Shown: piece by piece, positions 1 through 5,708 of the stretch
Position numbering within the stretch: position 1 is the stretch's first letter
Layout: each line of letters begins with the position of its first letter
Program-made: the position numbers and the translations under genes
Source of the DNA: Candidatus Zixiibacteriota bacterium
GTDB taxonomy: Bacteria; Zixibacteria; MSB-5A5; GN15; FEB-12
Assembly (NCBI GenBank): GCA_023700785.1
Contig: JAMPYH010000066.1
Span: forward strand, 1 to 10,426
Direction: 5' to 3'
Length of the DNA stretch: 10,426 nucleotides
Notes under the pieces: generated by a model
Told to the model about the DNA's origin: nothing
The model's database searches: none
What the model saw: the letters and a program-made list of their open reading frames with translations, nothing else

Positions 1-1
1 C

Positions 2-106
2 GGCAATGTTGACCAGTTGCGGGATTCAGCCGATGGACGGGTCCGGAGTTTTCTGGAGCCGTTCAGAACGTCATTCAATGAAGTGCGCGAAAGAAAATTC
101 GTCTGA
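2..106 (+). CDS. C-terminal end of an ABC transporter ATPase, probably the Mla-type ATPase (partial)
   Basis: Only the last 34 codons are in the window, entering at the left edge and ending at TGA 104-106. The translated tail begins GNVDQLRDSADGRVRSFLEP. It resembles the end of MlaF-type ATPases, where a 'G(T/N)x(E/D)(E/Q)(L/I)..S.d.RV.qFL' segment follows the last strand of the nucleotide-binding domain. The next gene, 36 bp downstream, is an mlaD homologue, which fits the usual permease-ATPase-MCE order of Mla operons. In that system the ATPase sits on the cytoplasmic face and powers lipid movement through the MlaE permease. No Walker or signature motif is visible because the body of the gene lies outside the window, so the assignment rests on the tail and on context. 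Confidence 0.7.
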   Translation, partial: GNVDQLRDSADGRVRSFLEPFRTSFNEVRERKFV

Positions 107-142
107 TGCTCGACATCGGGCCCGAAGGATGAGGATTGCGGT

Positions 143-1078
143 ATGAAGCGTTCCATTAGAGTTCCCTTTGCCAATCTCAAGGTTGGTTTGCTGTTGACCT
201 TCGCGCTGGCAATGGCGCTCTGGGCATCCTTGGGCGGCGGGGGTACTTCCATATTCGAAGGGAAAAACGAATATATCACCTACTTCAGGAATGTCGCGGG
301 TTTGTTAAAGGGTTCGCCGGTCTGGATGTCCGGCGTTGAAGTGGGAAATGTCAAGTCCATCACCTTTGTCAATTTGGATTCGCTGCGCCAGATCGAGGTA
401 CGTTTTCGCGTATCCGGCCAGGTAATGAATATGATGACTGAAGGGACCCAGGTACAACTCGGGACCATCGGTTTTCTCGGCGACAAGTATGTTGAGGTAG
501 TGCCCGGATTGCCGGGAGGAAAGGTGATCCCTGAAGGATCGTATGTTCCGCCGCGCGATGTCGGGGAAGCATCGGCAATGTTCAAGGAAGGGCAGAGCGC
601 CATCCAGGATGTTCGTTCATTGACCACCGGACTGGATACGATGCTCCAGCGGATGAACCGCGGCGAGGGAACCTTGGGAAAACTGTCCACCGACTCCGCG
701 CTGTACATCAATATGACCAAACTGCTGGCTAATCTGACCATCCTGGCGAGTGATCTTCAAAAGAACCAGGAGCGAATAGTCGGCTCAATAGAGAAAACAT
801 CGACATCGGTTTCGGCGTTGGCGGATAAAATGACGCAGAACGAAGGAACGATGTCGAAGCTGATGACCGACCCGGCGCTGTACAATAATCTGGCCGCGAC
901 CTCCGCCCAGCTCGACTCCATCACGACCAAGCTCAACGAAGCGCGTGGTTCGCTCGGCTTGATGGTTAACGACACGGCGATGTACACGCAGATGGTGGAT
1001 CTACTGGCGCGAGTGAATGGACTGGTCGCGGATATACAAAGTAATCCGAGGAAGTATTTCAAGTTCTCGGTCTTCTAA
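143..1078 (+). CDS. mlaD: MCE-family lipid transport protein, MlaD-like
   Basis: This is the substrate-binding component of an Mla-type ABC lipid transporter, expected to be anchored in the inner membrane with its MCE ring in the periplasm. The 311-residue protein has a short basic N-terminus and one membrane segment at about residues 12-31. A single MCE domain at about 41-121 contains the typical 'YF.nVaGL..GspVwmsGv.VG.V' opening and a 'GxIGFLGDKYVEV' close. Residues 140-300 form a predicted helical extension with three degenerate repeats near 174-190, 234-250 and 268-283, each of the form (E/R)G(T/S)(L/M)..L..D.A(L/M)Y. The C-terminus is NPRKYFKFSVF, a tail I associate with MCE proteins of the FCB group. 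The ATG follows an AAGGATGAGG stretch. It lies directly after the probable ATPase gene, so they are likely one operon, and the next gene starts 91 bp later. E. coli MlaD is much shorter (about 180 residues) because it lacks this long extension. Confidence 0.9.
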   Translation: MKRSIRVPFANLKVGLLLTFALAMALWASLGGGGTSIFEGKNEYITYFRNVAGLLKGSPVWMSGVEVGNVKSITFVNLDSLRQIEVRFRVSGQVMNMMTEGTQVQLGTIGFLGDKYVEVVPGLPGGKVIPEGSYVPPRDVGEASAMFKEGQSAIQDVRSLTTGLDTMLQRMNRGEGTLGKLSTDSALYINMTKLLANLTILASDLQKNQERIVGSIEKTSTSVSALADKMTQNEGTMSKLMTDPALYNNLAATSAQLDSITTKLNEARGSLGLMVNDTAMYTQMVDLLARVNGLVADIQSNPRKYFKFSVF

Positions 1079-1093
1079 CGCGCGGGAACGTGA

Positions 1094-1122
1094 TTTCCGT
1101 TATTTCCCTGGCCGCGTATATT
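1094..1122 (+). promoter_or_regulatory. Weak sigma70-like promoter candidate before the VOC gene
   Basis: A TATATT hexamer (1117-1122, five of six matches to the -10 consensus) is preceded after 17 bp by TTTCCG (1094-1099, three of six at -35). It lies in the 91-bp gap between mlaD and the VOC gene, where a new transcription unit would be expected. The -35 match is poor, and promoter consensus in this lineage is not known to me, so this is only a candidate. Confidence 0.22.
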
Positions 1123-1169
1123 GGACTAACTCAGTACATAATGGAGACGCCCATTTACATGGAGGCGCT

Positions 1170-1535
1170 ATGATCGCCGGTGGACTCGCGACCATCTTTG
1201 TAACAGACTTCGATCGGGCGGTGAAATTTTACTCCGAAATACTGGAGATGAAACTGGTCTTTCGCTCGGGAGATCTTTGGGCGGAAGTCAGCGCCGGGCC
1301 CGGAATGACCATTGGGCTGCACCCGATCTCGCCCAATGCCGCCAAGCCAGGGACCAACGGCTCAACAGTCGTTGGACTCGAAGTAAAGCAACCGATCGAG
1401 ACCGTGATCTCGGAACTGAGAGCCAGAGGGGTGATATTGTCGGGGGAATTGATGAACGATGATCCGGTCAAGATCCAGAACTTCCTTGATCCGGACGGAA
1501 ACGAGCTCTACCTGTTTGAGGCGAAGCATGATTAA
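1170..1535 (+). CDS. VOC-family (glyoxalase/bleomycin-resistance fold) protein
   Basis: A small cytoplasmic protein of 121 residues with the vicinal-oxygen-chelate fold. Visible landmarks are the first strand and helix 'IFVTDFDRAVKFYSEIL' at about 9-25, 'GMTIGLHP' at 45-52, and the closing 'FLDPDGNELYLFE' at 105-117, a hallmark of these domains. Family members are metal enzymes (glyoxalase I, dioxygenases, fosfomycin thiol transferases) or binding proteins that sequester drugs. Glu112 sits where the C-terminal metal ligand is normally found. The usual first-strand His is not seen, so metal dependence and substrate cannot be assigned. One VOC module suggests a homodimer. The ATG is chosen because GGAGG (1161-1165) lies just upstream and the domain begins at once; an open extension in the same frame reaches back into mlaD but has no family similarity. 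The stop overlaps the next gene's start by 8 bp. Confidence 0.85.
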   Translation: MIAGGLATIFVTDFDRAVKFYSEILEMKLVFRSGDLWAEVSAGPGMTIGLHPISPNAAKPGTNGSTVVGLEVKQPIETVISELRARGVILSGELMNDDPVKIQNFLDPDGNELYLFEAKHD

Positions 1536-2007
1536 GCGTCTGGTGATGGCGACTGTTGTCGCGCTTTGCGCGCTGCCTCAAGCGGTGATCTCCGACTCAG
1601 CCAAGGATCGCAGCCTCAATGATCTTGCGTGGCTGGCCGGGTCATGGGAGAGGATGCAAAAGAATAGTGTCATGCGTGAGCGATGGAAAATAGTGGATGA
1701 CACGCTGATGGCAGGAGACGCGATCAAGATTTCCGGAGCGGACACGACCACGCTTGAGCGGATGAAGATGCTCCAGCGCGATTCGATCGTCTATTTTGTC
1801 GCCGAAGTGCCGCATAACGATTCGGCCATATATTTCCCGCTAACCTATGTTGATAGCCTCGGCTATCATTTTGAGAATCCTCAGCATGATTTCCCAACGC
1901 ATATAGTCTATCGTCAGATCTCGCCGGACTCACTGCACGCGCGGATCGAAGGATCGTCGTCTGGCAAAGTGAGCGGTGTTGATTTTAGATTTCGAAAACT
2001 CAGGTGA
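1528..2007 (+). CDS. Exported DUF6265-like protein of unknown function
   Basis: The protein has 159 residues. It begins with a signal peptide (basic MIKR, hydrophobic stretch at about 5-20, probable cleavage in the PQAVIS region), so it should be released to the periplasm; no convincing lipobox is visible. The mature part opens with 'LAWLAGSWER' (33-42) and contains 'YHFENPQHDFPTHIVYR' (113-129) and 'DSLHARIEG' (134-142). These are the recognisable conserved blocks of the DUF6265-type family, predicted lipocalin-like beta-barrel proteins without an established activity. The start is the ATG at 1528 inside the last codons of the VOC gene (ATGATTAA overlap), which gives a clean signal peptide and implies translational coupling. 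A longer reading with an upstream ATG adds a charged segment overlapping the VOC gene and is unlikely. The family call is by motif memory, not by search. Confidence 0.75.
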   Translation: MIKRLVMATVVALCALPQAVISDSAKDRSLNDLAWLAGSWERMQKNSVMRERWKIVDDTLMAGDAIKISGADTTTLERMKMLQRDSIVYFVAEVPHNDSAIYFPLTYVDSLGYHFENPQHDFPTHIVYRQISPDSLHARIEGSSSGKVSGVDFRFRKLR

Positions 2008-2018
2008 GGAACAGGGCA

Positions 2019-2615
2019 ATGCCAATTCGTGATGTCAAGATCCCCCGTGGATATGATCCAAAGACGCAGAAGTTAGTCGGCCTTTTCGCCGGACAGCTCG
2101 ACGACCAACTTAAGCTGTTGATAGAGGAAGTGCAGGGACTGACAGTCCGGCAGCTTGAATGGCAGTACCGTCCGGGGATGAATACGATCGGCATGTTGCT
2201 GGCCCATCTTGCGGTGGTTGACCTCTGGTGGGGGGTGATAGCCCCAAAGGAACTGCCGCCTGAACCGGATGGCGACAAGATCAATCTGCGGGTGATCGGG
2301 ATCAGAATGGATGACGACGGCCTGCCTCTGGCGGCCCACGGAAAACATCCGCGTTCACTCGCCGGAAAATCCGCCACCGATTACCTGACGATGCTCAAAA
2401 GGGCGCGTCAGGCGGTGCACAAAGAGCTGCGGACATGGGACGACAAAAAACTCCCGACACGATTCATACGGCGGAGAGGGAAAAAGAAGATCGAGATCAC
2501 ACATACCTGGGTGCTCTATCATATGCTTGAGCATTTCGCCGGTCATTTTGGTCAGATCCTGCTGATCATGCACATGCTTCGCGACGCCGGGCTGTTGAGG
2601 AGTCCGGCGAGATAG
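2019..2615 (+). CDS. DinB-like four-helix-bundle protein, putative metal-binding hydrolase or transferase
   Basis: The 198-residue cytoplasmic protein has the DinB/DUF664 pattern of a four-helix bundle with a His triad. His63 lies in 'GMLLAHLAVVDLWW' (58-71), and His172 and His176 lie in 'HMLEHFAGHFGQI' (168-180), the HxxxH helix with the usual trailing G(Q)xL/I. A basic segment 'RRRGKKK' (151-157) precedes the last helix. DinB superfamily proteins include bacillithiol and mycothiol S-transferases and other thiol or stress enzymes; the E. coli DNA polymerase IV also called DinB is unrelated. I chose ATG 2019 because TGAGGA (2005-2010) sits 8 bp upstream. A GTG at 2004, overlapping the previous stop as GTGA, would add five residues and has no good ribosome site. 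The near-zero gap to the DUF6265-like gene supports one transcript. The substrate is unknown. Confidence 0.8.
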   Translation: MPIRDVKIPRGYDPKTQKLVGLFAGQLDDQLKLLIEEVQGLTVRQLEWQYRPGMNTIGMLLAHLAVVDLWWGVIAPKELPPEPDGDKINLRVIGIRMDDDGLPLAAHGKHPRSLAGKSATDYLTMLKRARQAVHKELRTWDDKKLPTRFIRRRGKKKIEITHTWVLYHMLEHFAGHFGQILLIMHMLRDAGLLRSPAR

Positions 2616-2659
2616 CCTTAAGGTCGGGATTCGTTTTTAGTTGCGTAGTCACCAAAGGA

Positions 2660-2692
2660 GCGCTACCATCGGCCTGAAAATGATGATAGCGC
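2660..2692 (+). repeat. Inverted repeat (hairpin) just upstream of the zinc-finger gene's ribosome binding site
   Basis: The arms GCGCTACCATC (2660-2670) and GATGATAGCGC (2682-2692) pair over 11 positions with one C-A mismatch around an 11-base loop. The stem ends three bases before the AGGGA ribosome site of the small gene at 2709. No T-run follows, so it does not look like a terminator. It could be a translational or processing element in the 5' leader, or a DNA operator. The pairing is directly seen; any role is inferred. Confidence 0.5.
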
Positions 2693-2708
2693 ACCAGGGA
2701 AAGTGACG

Positions 2709-2924
2709 ATGAACGATAACGCGAACGAGATAAAAGTCCCCGATTTCCAATGGAAACTCGGCACCTGCACAGTCTGCGGCAGGCAGTTCCGCCATCTCAA
2801 AAAGAACTCTCCTCGGACCTGCTCCAACGGCGACTGCCGCTACAAGTACCAGTACAAGATAGATCGGCATCTCTGGGCGGACTATCAGCCAACTTTGTTT
2901 GAGTCCGCCGAGCCTCACTCCTAA
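2709..2924 (+). CDS. Small four-cysteine zinc-finger protein
   Basis: A 71-residue soluble protein with one predicted zinc site: Cys20-x2-Cys23 ('CTVCGRQF') and Cys38-x4-Cys43 ('TCSNGDC'), followed by a basic and aromatic helix 'RYKYQYKID' (44-52) and an acidic tail. The CxxCG knuckle and the C-S-x3-C half resemble treble-clef or CGNR-type zinc fingers, which bind DNA or RNA, but no other domain is attached and I do not recognise a named family. The start is taken at ATG 2709 because AGGGA (2696-2700) is 8 bp upstream; a GTG at 2703 is too close to that site. It stands alone between the DinB-like and SnoaL-like genes, with a hairpin in its leader. A nucleic-acid-binding regulator is a reasonable guess, and a protein-protein adaptor is equally possible. 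Confidence 0.75.
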   Translation: MNDNANEIKVPDFQWKLGTCTVCGRQFRHLKKNSPRTCSNGDCRYKYQYKIDRHLWADYQPTLFESAEPHS

Positions 2925-3036
2925 GCGAAGTATTCTCTCAACTTACTGCAGAATAGAGGCTAGTCACTGCACGCCTGTTTTCCTTGGCGTTGTCGGACGT
3001 ATGTTGCGCGCGTCTTATTCGAGCAAAGGAGAACAA

Positions 3037-3531
3037 ATGAACAAGCTCTTTACGCTGTTTTGGATGGTCTGGACACTTATAGTCATGGCCTCGACCAGCG
3101 ATATCTCAGGCCAGGCGATAGATTCCGCGCGTATCATGCAGGCCAGGCCCTTTATTGACGCGTCGAATCTTAAGTGGTGCGAGGCGAATCGAATCGGCGA
3201 TCCCAAGCTCCTGGCATCCCTGTTCGTCGAGGAGGGGGCGCTGCTGACTCGAAACGGCCGGGTTTGGAGAGGGAGGGCCGCGATAGACAGTCTCTTTACT
3301 TCCGTTTTTGCAGCGAATGGTACTTCCGATATGACCATTACGACGCTCGATATCTGGGTAGTTGACTCGCTCGCGTACGAGTACGGCCGTTTTACGCAGA
3401 AGCATCACCGCCCGCCAGAAGGTGACTCCACAACGGCAACCGGAATGTATTTTGAGATCTGGAAGCAGTTGCCGGACGGTTCGTGGAAAATACTCCGCGA
3501 CGCCGGTATCGACCCTGACAAAGGAAAGTAG
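3037..3531 (+). CDS. Exported SnoaL/NTF2-like (DUF4440-type) protein
   Basis: The 164-residue protein has an N-terminal signal peptide (hydrophobic residues 4-20, probable cleavage after SGQA at about 27). One cone-shaped NTF2-like domain follows. Its features are helix 'SNLKWCEANRIGDPKLLASLF' (43-63), strand 'GALLTRNGRVWRGRAAI' (67-83), a central 'DIWVVDSLAYEYGRFT' (105-120) and the typical end 'YFEIWKQLPDGSWKILRDAG' (138-157). Such DUF4440/SnoaL-like proteins bind small ligands or catalyse isomerase-like steps; activity cannot be predicted from fold alone. A strong AAAGGAG (3025-3031) five bases before ATG 3037 fixes the start, although the frame is open further upstream. It is flanked by gaps of 112 and 66 bp, so it may be a separate unit. 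The extracytoplasmic location separates it from cytoplasmic detoxification enzymes. Confidence 0.8.
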   Translation: MNKLFTLFWMVWTLIVMASTSDISGQAIDSARIMQARPFIDASNLKWCEANRIGDPKLLASLFVEEGALLTRNGRVWRGRAAIDSLFTSVFAANGTSDMTITTLDIWVVDSLAYEYGRFTQKHHRPPEGDSTTATGMYFEIWKQLPDGSWKILRDAGIDPDKGK

Positions 3532-3544
3532 CGGTTAATCTCGC

Positions 3545-3574
3545 TTGCTTCGGTCCATCTTTAGGCTGTATACT
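3545..3574 (+). promoter_or_regulatory. Probable sigma70-type promoter of the DJ-1-like gene
   Basis: TTGCTT (3545-3550, four of six at -35) is followed after 18 bp by TATACT (3569-3574, five of six at -10), in the 66-bp gap before the DJ-1-like gene. Transcription would start near 3581-3583, giving a very short leader of about 16 bases that still contains the AAGGAG ribosome site at 3587-3592. The fit to consensus and the position are good, but the lineage-specific promoter code is unknown. Confidence 0.4.
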
Positions 3575-3597
3575 GCCGCCGCGGGCAAGGAGATGAA

Positions 3598-4161
3598 ATG
3601 TCCAAGCGTGTGTTGATGATCCTGGCGGAGGGATTTGAAGATGTCGAAGCGATCGCGCCGATAGACGTGCTCAACCGAGCAGGCGTCGAGGTTACCATTG
3701 TAAGTCTGGTCATGGGACCAGTGAAGGCAGCCTATGGCACAACCATCGTGCCTCACAAGTCGATCGATCAGATCGACGATACGCTTTACGATGGAGTGAT
3801 CTTTCCCGGTGGGCGCAGAAACGCGCAAGCGCTGGCGGCTCATCCTCGGGTCAGGGAGATCGCTATTCGGCATTACCGGGCAGGGAAAATGGTCGCGGCG
3901 ATCTGCGCGGCACCAAGCCATGTTTTGGGCGAAGCCTGCGACCTTCTCCGCGGTAGGCGGGCCACCGGAGATCCGAGCTTTAACGACAAGCTATCAGCAT
4001 CCGGCGCGTTGATAACCGATGAATTGGTAACCGTGGATGGCAATATCGTCACCGGCATGGGCCCGGGCGCGGCGATGCCTTTTGCGCTGCGGCTTGCGGA
4101 ATATCTCTCAGGGAAAGCCGTAGCTGACGAGTTCGCTGCTAAGTGGCGAATCTCCCGATAG
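3598..4161 (+). CDS. DJ-1/ThiJ (YajL-like) cysteine protein
   Basis: The 187-residue cytoplasmic protein matches the DJ-1 branch of the DJ-1/PfpI superfamily over its full length, which is the usual size of that branch. Visible elements are 'LMILAEGFEDVEAIAPID' (6-23) with Glu17 aligned to the conserved acidic partner, 'GVIFPGG' (66-72), and the nucleophile elbow 'AAICAAPSHVL' (100-110) with Cys103 aligned to DJ-1 Cys106. The closing block 'GMGPGAAMPFALRLAEYLSGK' (153-173) matches the GPG and helix segment near the end of DJ-1 and YajL. Proposed family roles include oxidative-stress protection, chaperone activity and weak glyoxalase III activity; deglycase claims are disputed. Proteases of the PfpI branch are less likely because the alignment favours DJ-1. 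AAGGAG (3587-3592) precedes ATG 3598 by five bases. It is flanked by a promoter-like sequence and a 186-bp gap, so it is probably monocistronic. Confidence 0.9.
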   Translation: MSKRVLMILAEGFEDVEAIAPIDVLNRAGVEVTIVSLVMGPVKAAYGTTIVPHKSIDQIDDTLYDGVIFPGGRRNAQALAAHPRVREIAIRHYRAGKMVAAICAAPSHVLGEACDLLRGRRATGDPSFNDKLSASGALITDELVTVDGNIVTGMGPGAAMPFALRLAEYLSGKAVADEFAAKWRISR

Positions 4162-4347
4162 CCTTGGATCTGCGCTCTGGTGGATGCCTCGGTCGAACCT
4201 CTAACCTTCTATCCAATTTTAACTTGCGCTTCCACCTCTGTCCCCTCTTACTTGGCTCACGCAGTCCGGCGGGAGTGCGCCTTTGGCCCGAACTGCCGAT
4301 ATATGACCGAGACAACCGATTCAACCGAGTAAACTGTCTGGACGAAT

Positions 4348-5622
4348 ATGCCGCTTCGCATCTGCCTCTATGAAGACGACTCTTTCGATCGATTTTTCCC
4401 TTTAACGCTGCTGCGTCCGGTCTATATGCTCCGGGCTGGAGTCATGCCGCTTTACAAGCGATTGGGGATGCATTTCGCTGACGCCTCGGTTTCGCTTGTC
4501 GCGCGCGAGCAGACTTCGACCATTACTTCGGAATTGGCGCCGGAGTTCCCGGTTAACATCATCAAGCGAGAGAACGGCGGGGACGTGCTCTTCCTGAATG
4601 GACGGATCAGGTCGTTCGGGGATCTCGCGAAACTGGTCAAAGAATCGCGTCTCTCCACCATTTTCACCAATAACGGCGAAGTAGTTGGTGTGCTCTTTAA
4701 GGTCGAGACGCTTGGCTCCGTTCCGTCACTCGCCACTCATGTTGAATATCAGCAGGCGTTCAGCGCCGACAGAGATATCTCCGAGTTCTCCACCACCGCG
4801 ACTCTCTACCGAGGGTGGTGGGAGATGATCGCGGATATCGATAGCGCCATCGCCCAGGACTGCGCCTACCTCAAGACCGTTATTTCGGCTGCAGAGAATC
4901 TGAAGATCCATGAGGGCGCGTACCTGGTGAACAAGAGCCAGATCCTCTTCGGCAATAACGTCGAGATACTTCCTGGCGCGGTGATCGATGCCTCCAGGGG
5001 GCCGGTCTATATCGGCGAAAATGTACGCATTGAATCACACGCCGCTGTGATTGGACCGAGTTACATCGGCGCGGATTCGATCGTTGTCGCCGGCAAGATC
5101 GTCGCGTCATCAGTCGGCCAGGTGTGCCGGGTGGGGGGAGAGGTCGAGGAGTCAGTCTTTCAGTCGCACATCAACAAGTTTCACGCCGGATTTATCGGGC
5201 ATAGCTATGTTGGTTCCTGGGTCAATTTCGGCGCCATGACCACCAACTCGGACCTGAAAAACAATTACTCGTCCATTCGCGTCGCGCAAAACGGGGAGAT
5301 GGTGGATTCCGAACAGATCAAGGTCGGCTCCTGTATTGGCGATCACACCAAGTTCGGCATCGGTACGCTATTGAATACCGGGATCACGATCGGTGTCTGC
5401 TGTAACATTTTTGGCGGGGGGCTGACTTCCGACAAGGAAATTCCTTCTTTTAGCTGGGGAAACACGGCCAGGTGGGAATCGCATCAGTTCGACAAAGCGC
5501 TGGAGACCGCTTCTCGTTCGGCAGGCAGGCGCAATGTTACGCTTTCCGAGCGCGAGATCGAACTGCTCAAAGCGGCATTTGAGAAGAAGATAGACCGGAC
5601 AGGTACGATCAATTTCGCATGA
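4348..5622 (+). CDS. GlmU-like putative sugar nucleotidyltransferase with left-handed beta-helix
   Basis: A 424-residue cytoplasmic protein in two parts. Residues 1 to about 175 match the divergent nucleotidyltransferase domain (NTP_transf_4 type) with the opening 'CLYEDDSFDRFFPLTLLRPV' (6-25) and 'RAGVMPL' (29-35). The classical GxGTRM-type loop of GlmU/RmlA enzymes is absent, as is usual for this subfamily. Residues about 185-370 form a hexapeptide-repeat left-handed beta-helix, including 'VNFGAMTTNSDLKNNYSSIR' (292-311), the counterpart of the GlmU acetyl-CoA/active-site coil, and 'IGDHTKFGIGTLLNTG' (330-345). Residues 395-424 are a charged helix. GlmU makes UDP-GlcNAc from glucosamine-1-phosphate, but the true substrate of this subfamily is unproven. 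ATG 4348 begins the domain at once, yet no good Shine-Dalgarno is visible before it. It lies upstream of galT and glgA with an 86-bp gap. A separate canonical glmU elsewhere in the genome is likely. Confidence 0.85.
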   Translation: MPLRICLYEDDSFDRFFPLTLLRPVYMLRAGVMPLYKRLGMHFADASVSLVAREQTSTITSELAPEFPVNIIKRENGGDVLFLNGRIRSFGDLAKLVKESRLSTIFTNNGEVVGVLFKVETLGSVPSLATHVEYQQAFSADRDISEFSTTATLYRGWWEMIADIDSAIAQDCAYLKTVISAAENLKIHEGAYLVNKSQILFGNNVEILPGAVIDASRGPVYIGENVRIESHAAVIGPSYIGADSIVVAGKIVASSVGQVCRVGGEVEESVFQSHINKFHAGFIGHSYVGSWVNFGAMTTNSDLKNNYSSIRVAQNGEMVDSEQIKVGSCIGDHTKFGIGTLLNTGITIGVCCNIFGGGLTSDKEIPSFSWGNTARWESHQFDKALETASRSAGRRNVTLSEREIELLKAAFEKKIDRTGTINFA

Positions 5623-5646
5623 CGCGAATCTTGGTTGTGAGTCGCG
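5623..5646 (+). repeat. Short hairpin directly after the GlmU-like gene
   Basis: CGCGAATC (5623-5630) and GAGTCGCG (5639-5646) pair over eight positions with one A-G mismatch around the loop TTGGTTGT. The stem starts at the first base after the stop codon. No T-run follows, so an intrinsic terminator is not supported; it may slow 3' decay or partly separate this gene from galT. Confidence 0.35.
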
Positions 5647-5656
5647 CTAGTGAGGG

Positions 5657-5685
5657 TTGACATCCGATGATGTTGGGATTAGTTT
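5657..5685 (+). promoter_or_regulatory. Weak promoter candidate before galT with a perfect -35 box
   Basis: TTGACA occurs at 5657-5662 and again at 5684-5689 in the 86-bp gap before galT. For the first box, the hexamer 17 bp downstream is TAGTTT, only three of six at -10. The second box has no usable -10 before the start codon. The -35 matches are exact, but the -10 is poor, so an internal promoter for galT-glgA is possible rather than shown. Confidence 0.25.
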
Positions 5686-5708
5686 GACAGGGACTCGAAA
5701 GTAACAAT

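Noticed and set aside
280..741. Open frame of 153 codons on the minus strand inside mlaD
   Set aside because: It lies wholly opposite a well-supported MCE gene, has no recognisable domain, and similar shadow frames occur opposite most genes here.
1017..1169. N-terminal extension of the VOC gene starting inside mlaD
   Set aside because: The extension has no family similarity, overlaps the end of mlaD, and a GGAGG sits directly before the internal ATG at 1170.
2971..2990. ACGCC/GGCGT inverted repeat after the zinc-finger gene, considered as a terminator
   Set aside because: Only five base pairs with a 10-base loop and no T-run; within chance expectation.
2899..3036. N-terminal extension of the SnoaL-like gene
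   Set aside because: It overlaps the zinc-finger gene and would bury the signal peptide; AAAGGAG before ATG 3037 decides the start.
4143..4373. Small + strand open frame across the gap before the GlmU-like gene
   Set aside because: It overlaps both flanking genes, has no ribosome site and no recognisable motif. The 186-bp gap shows no clear promoter or RNA either.
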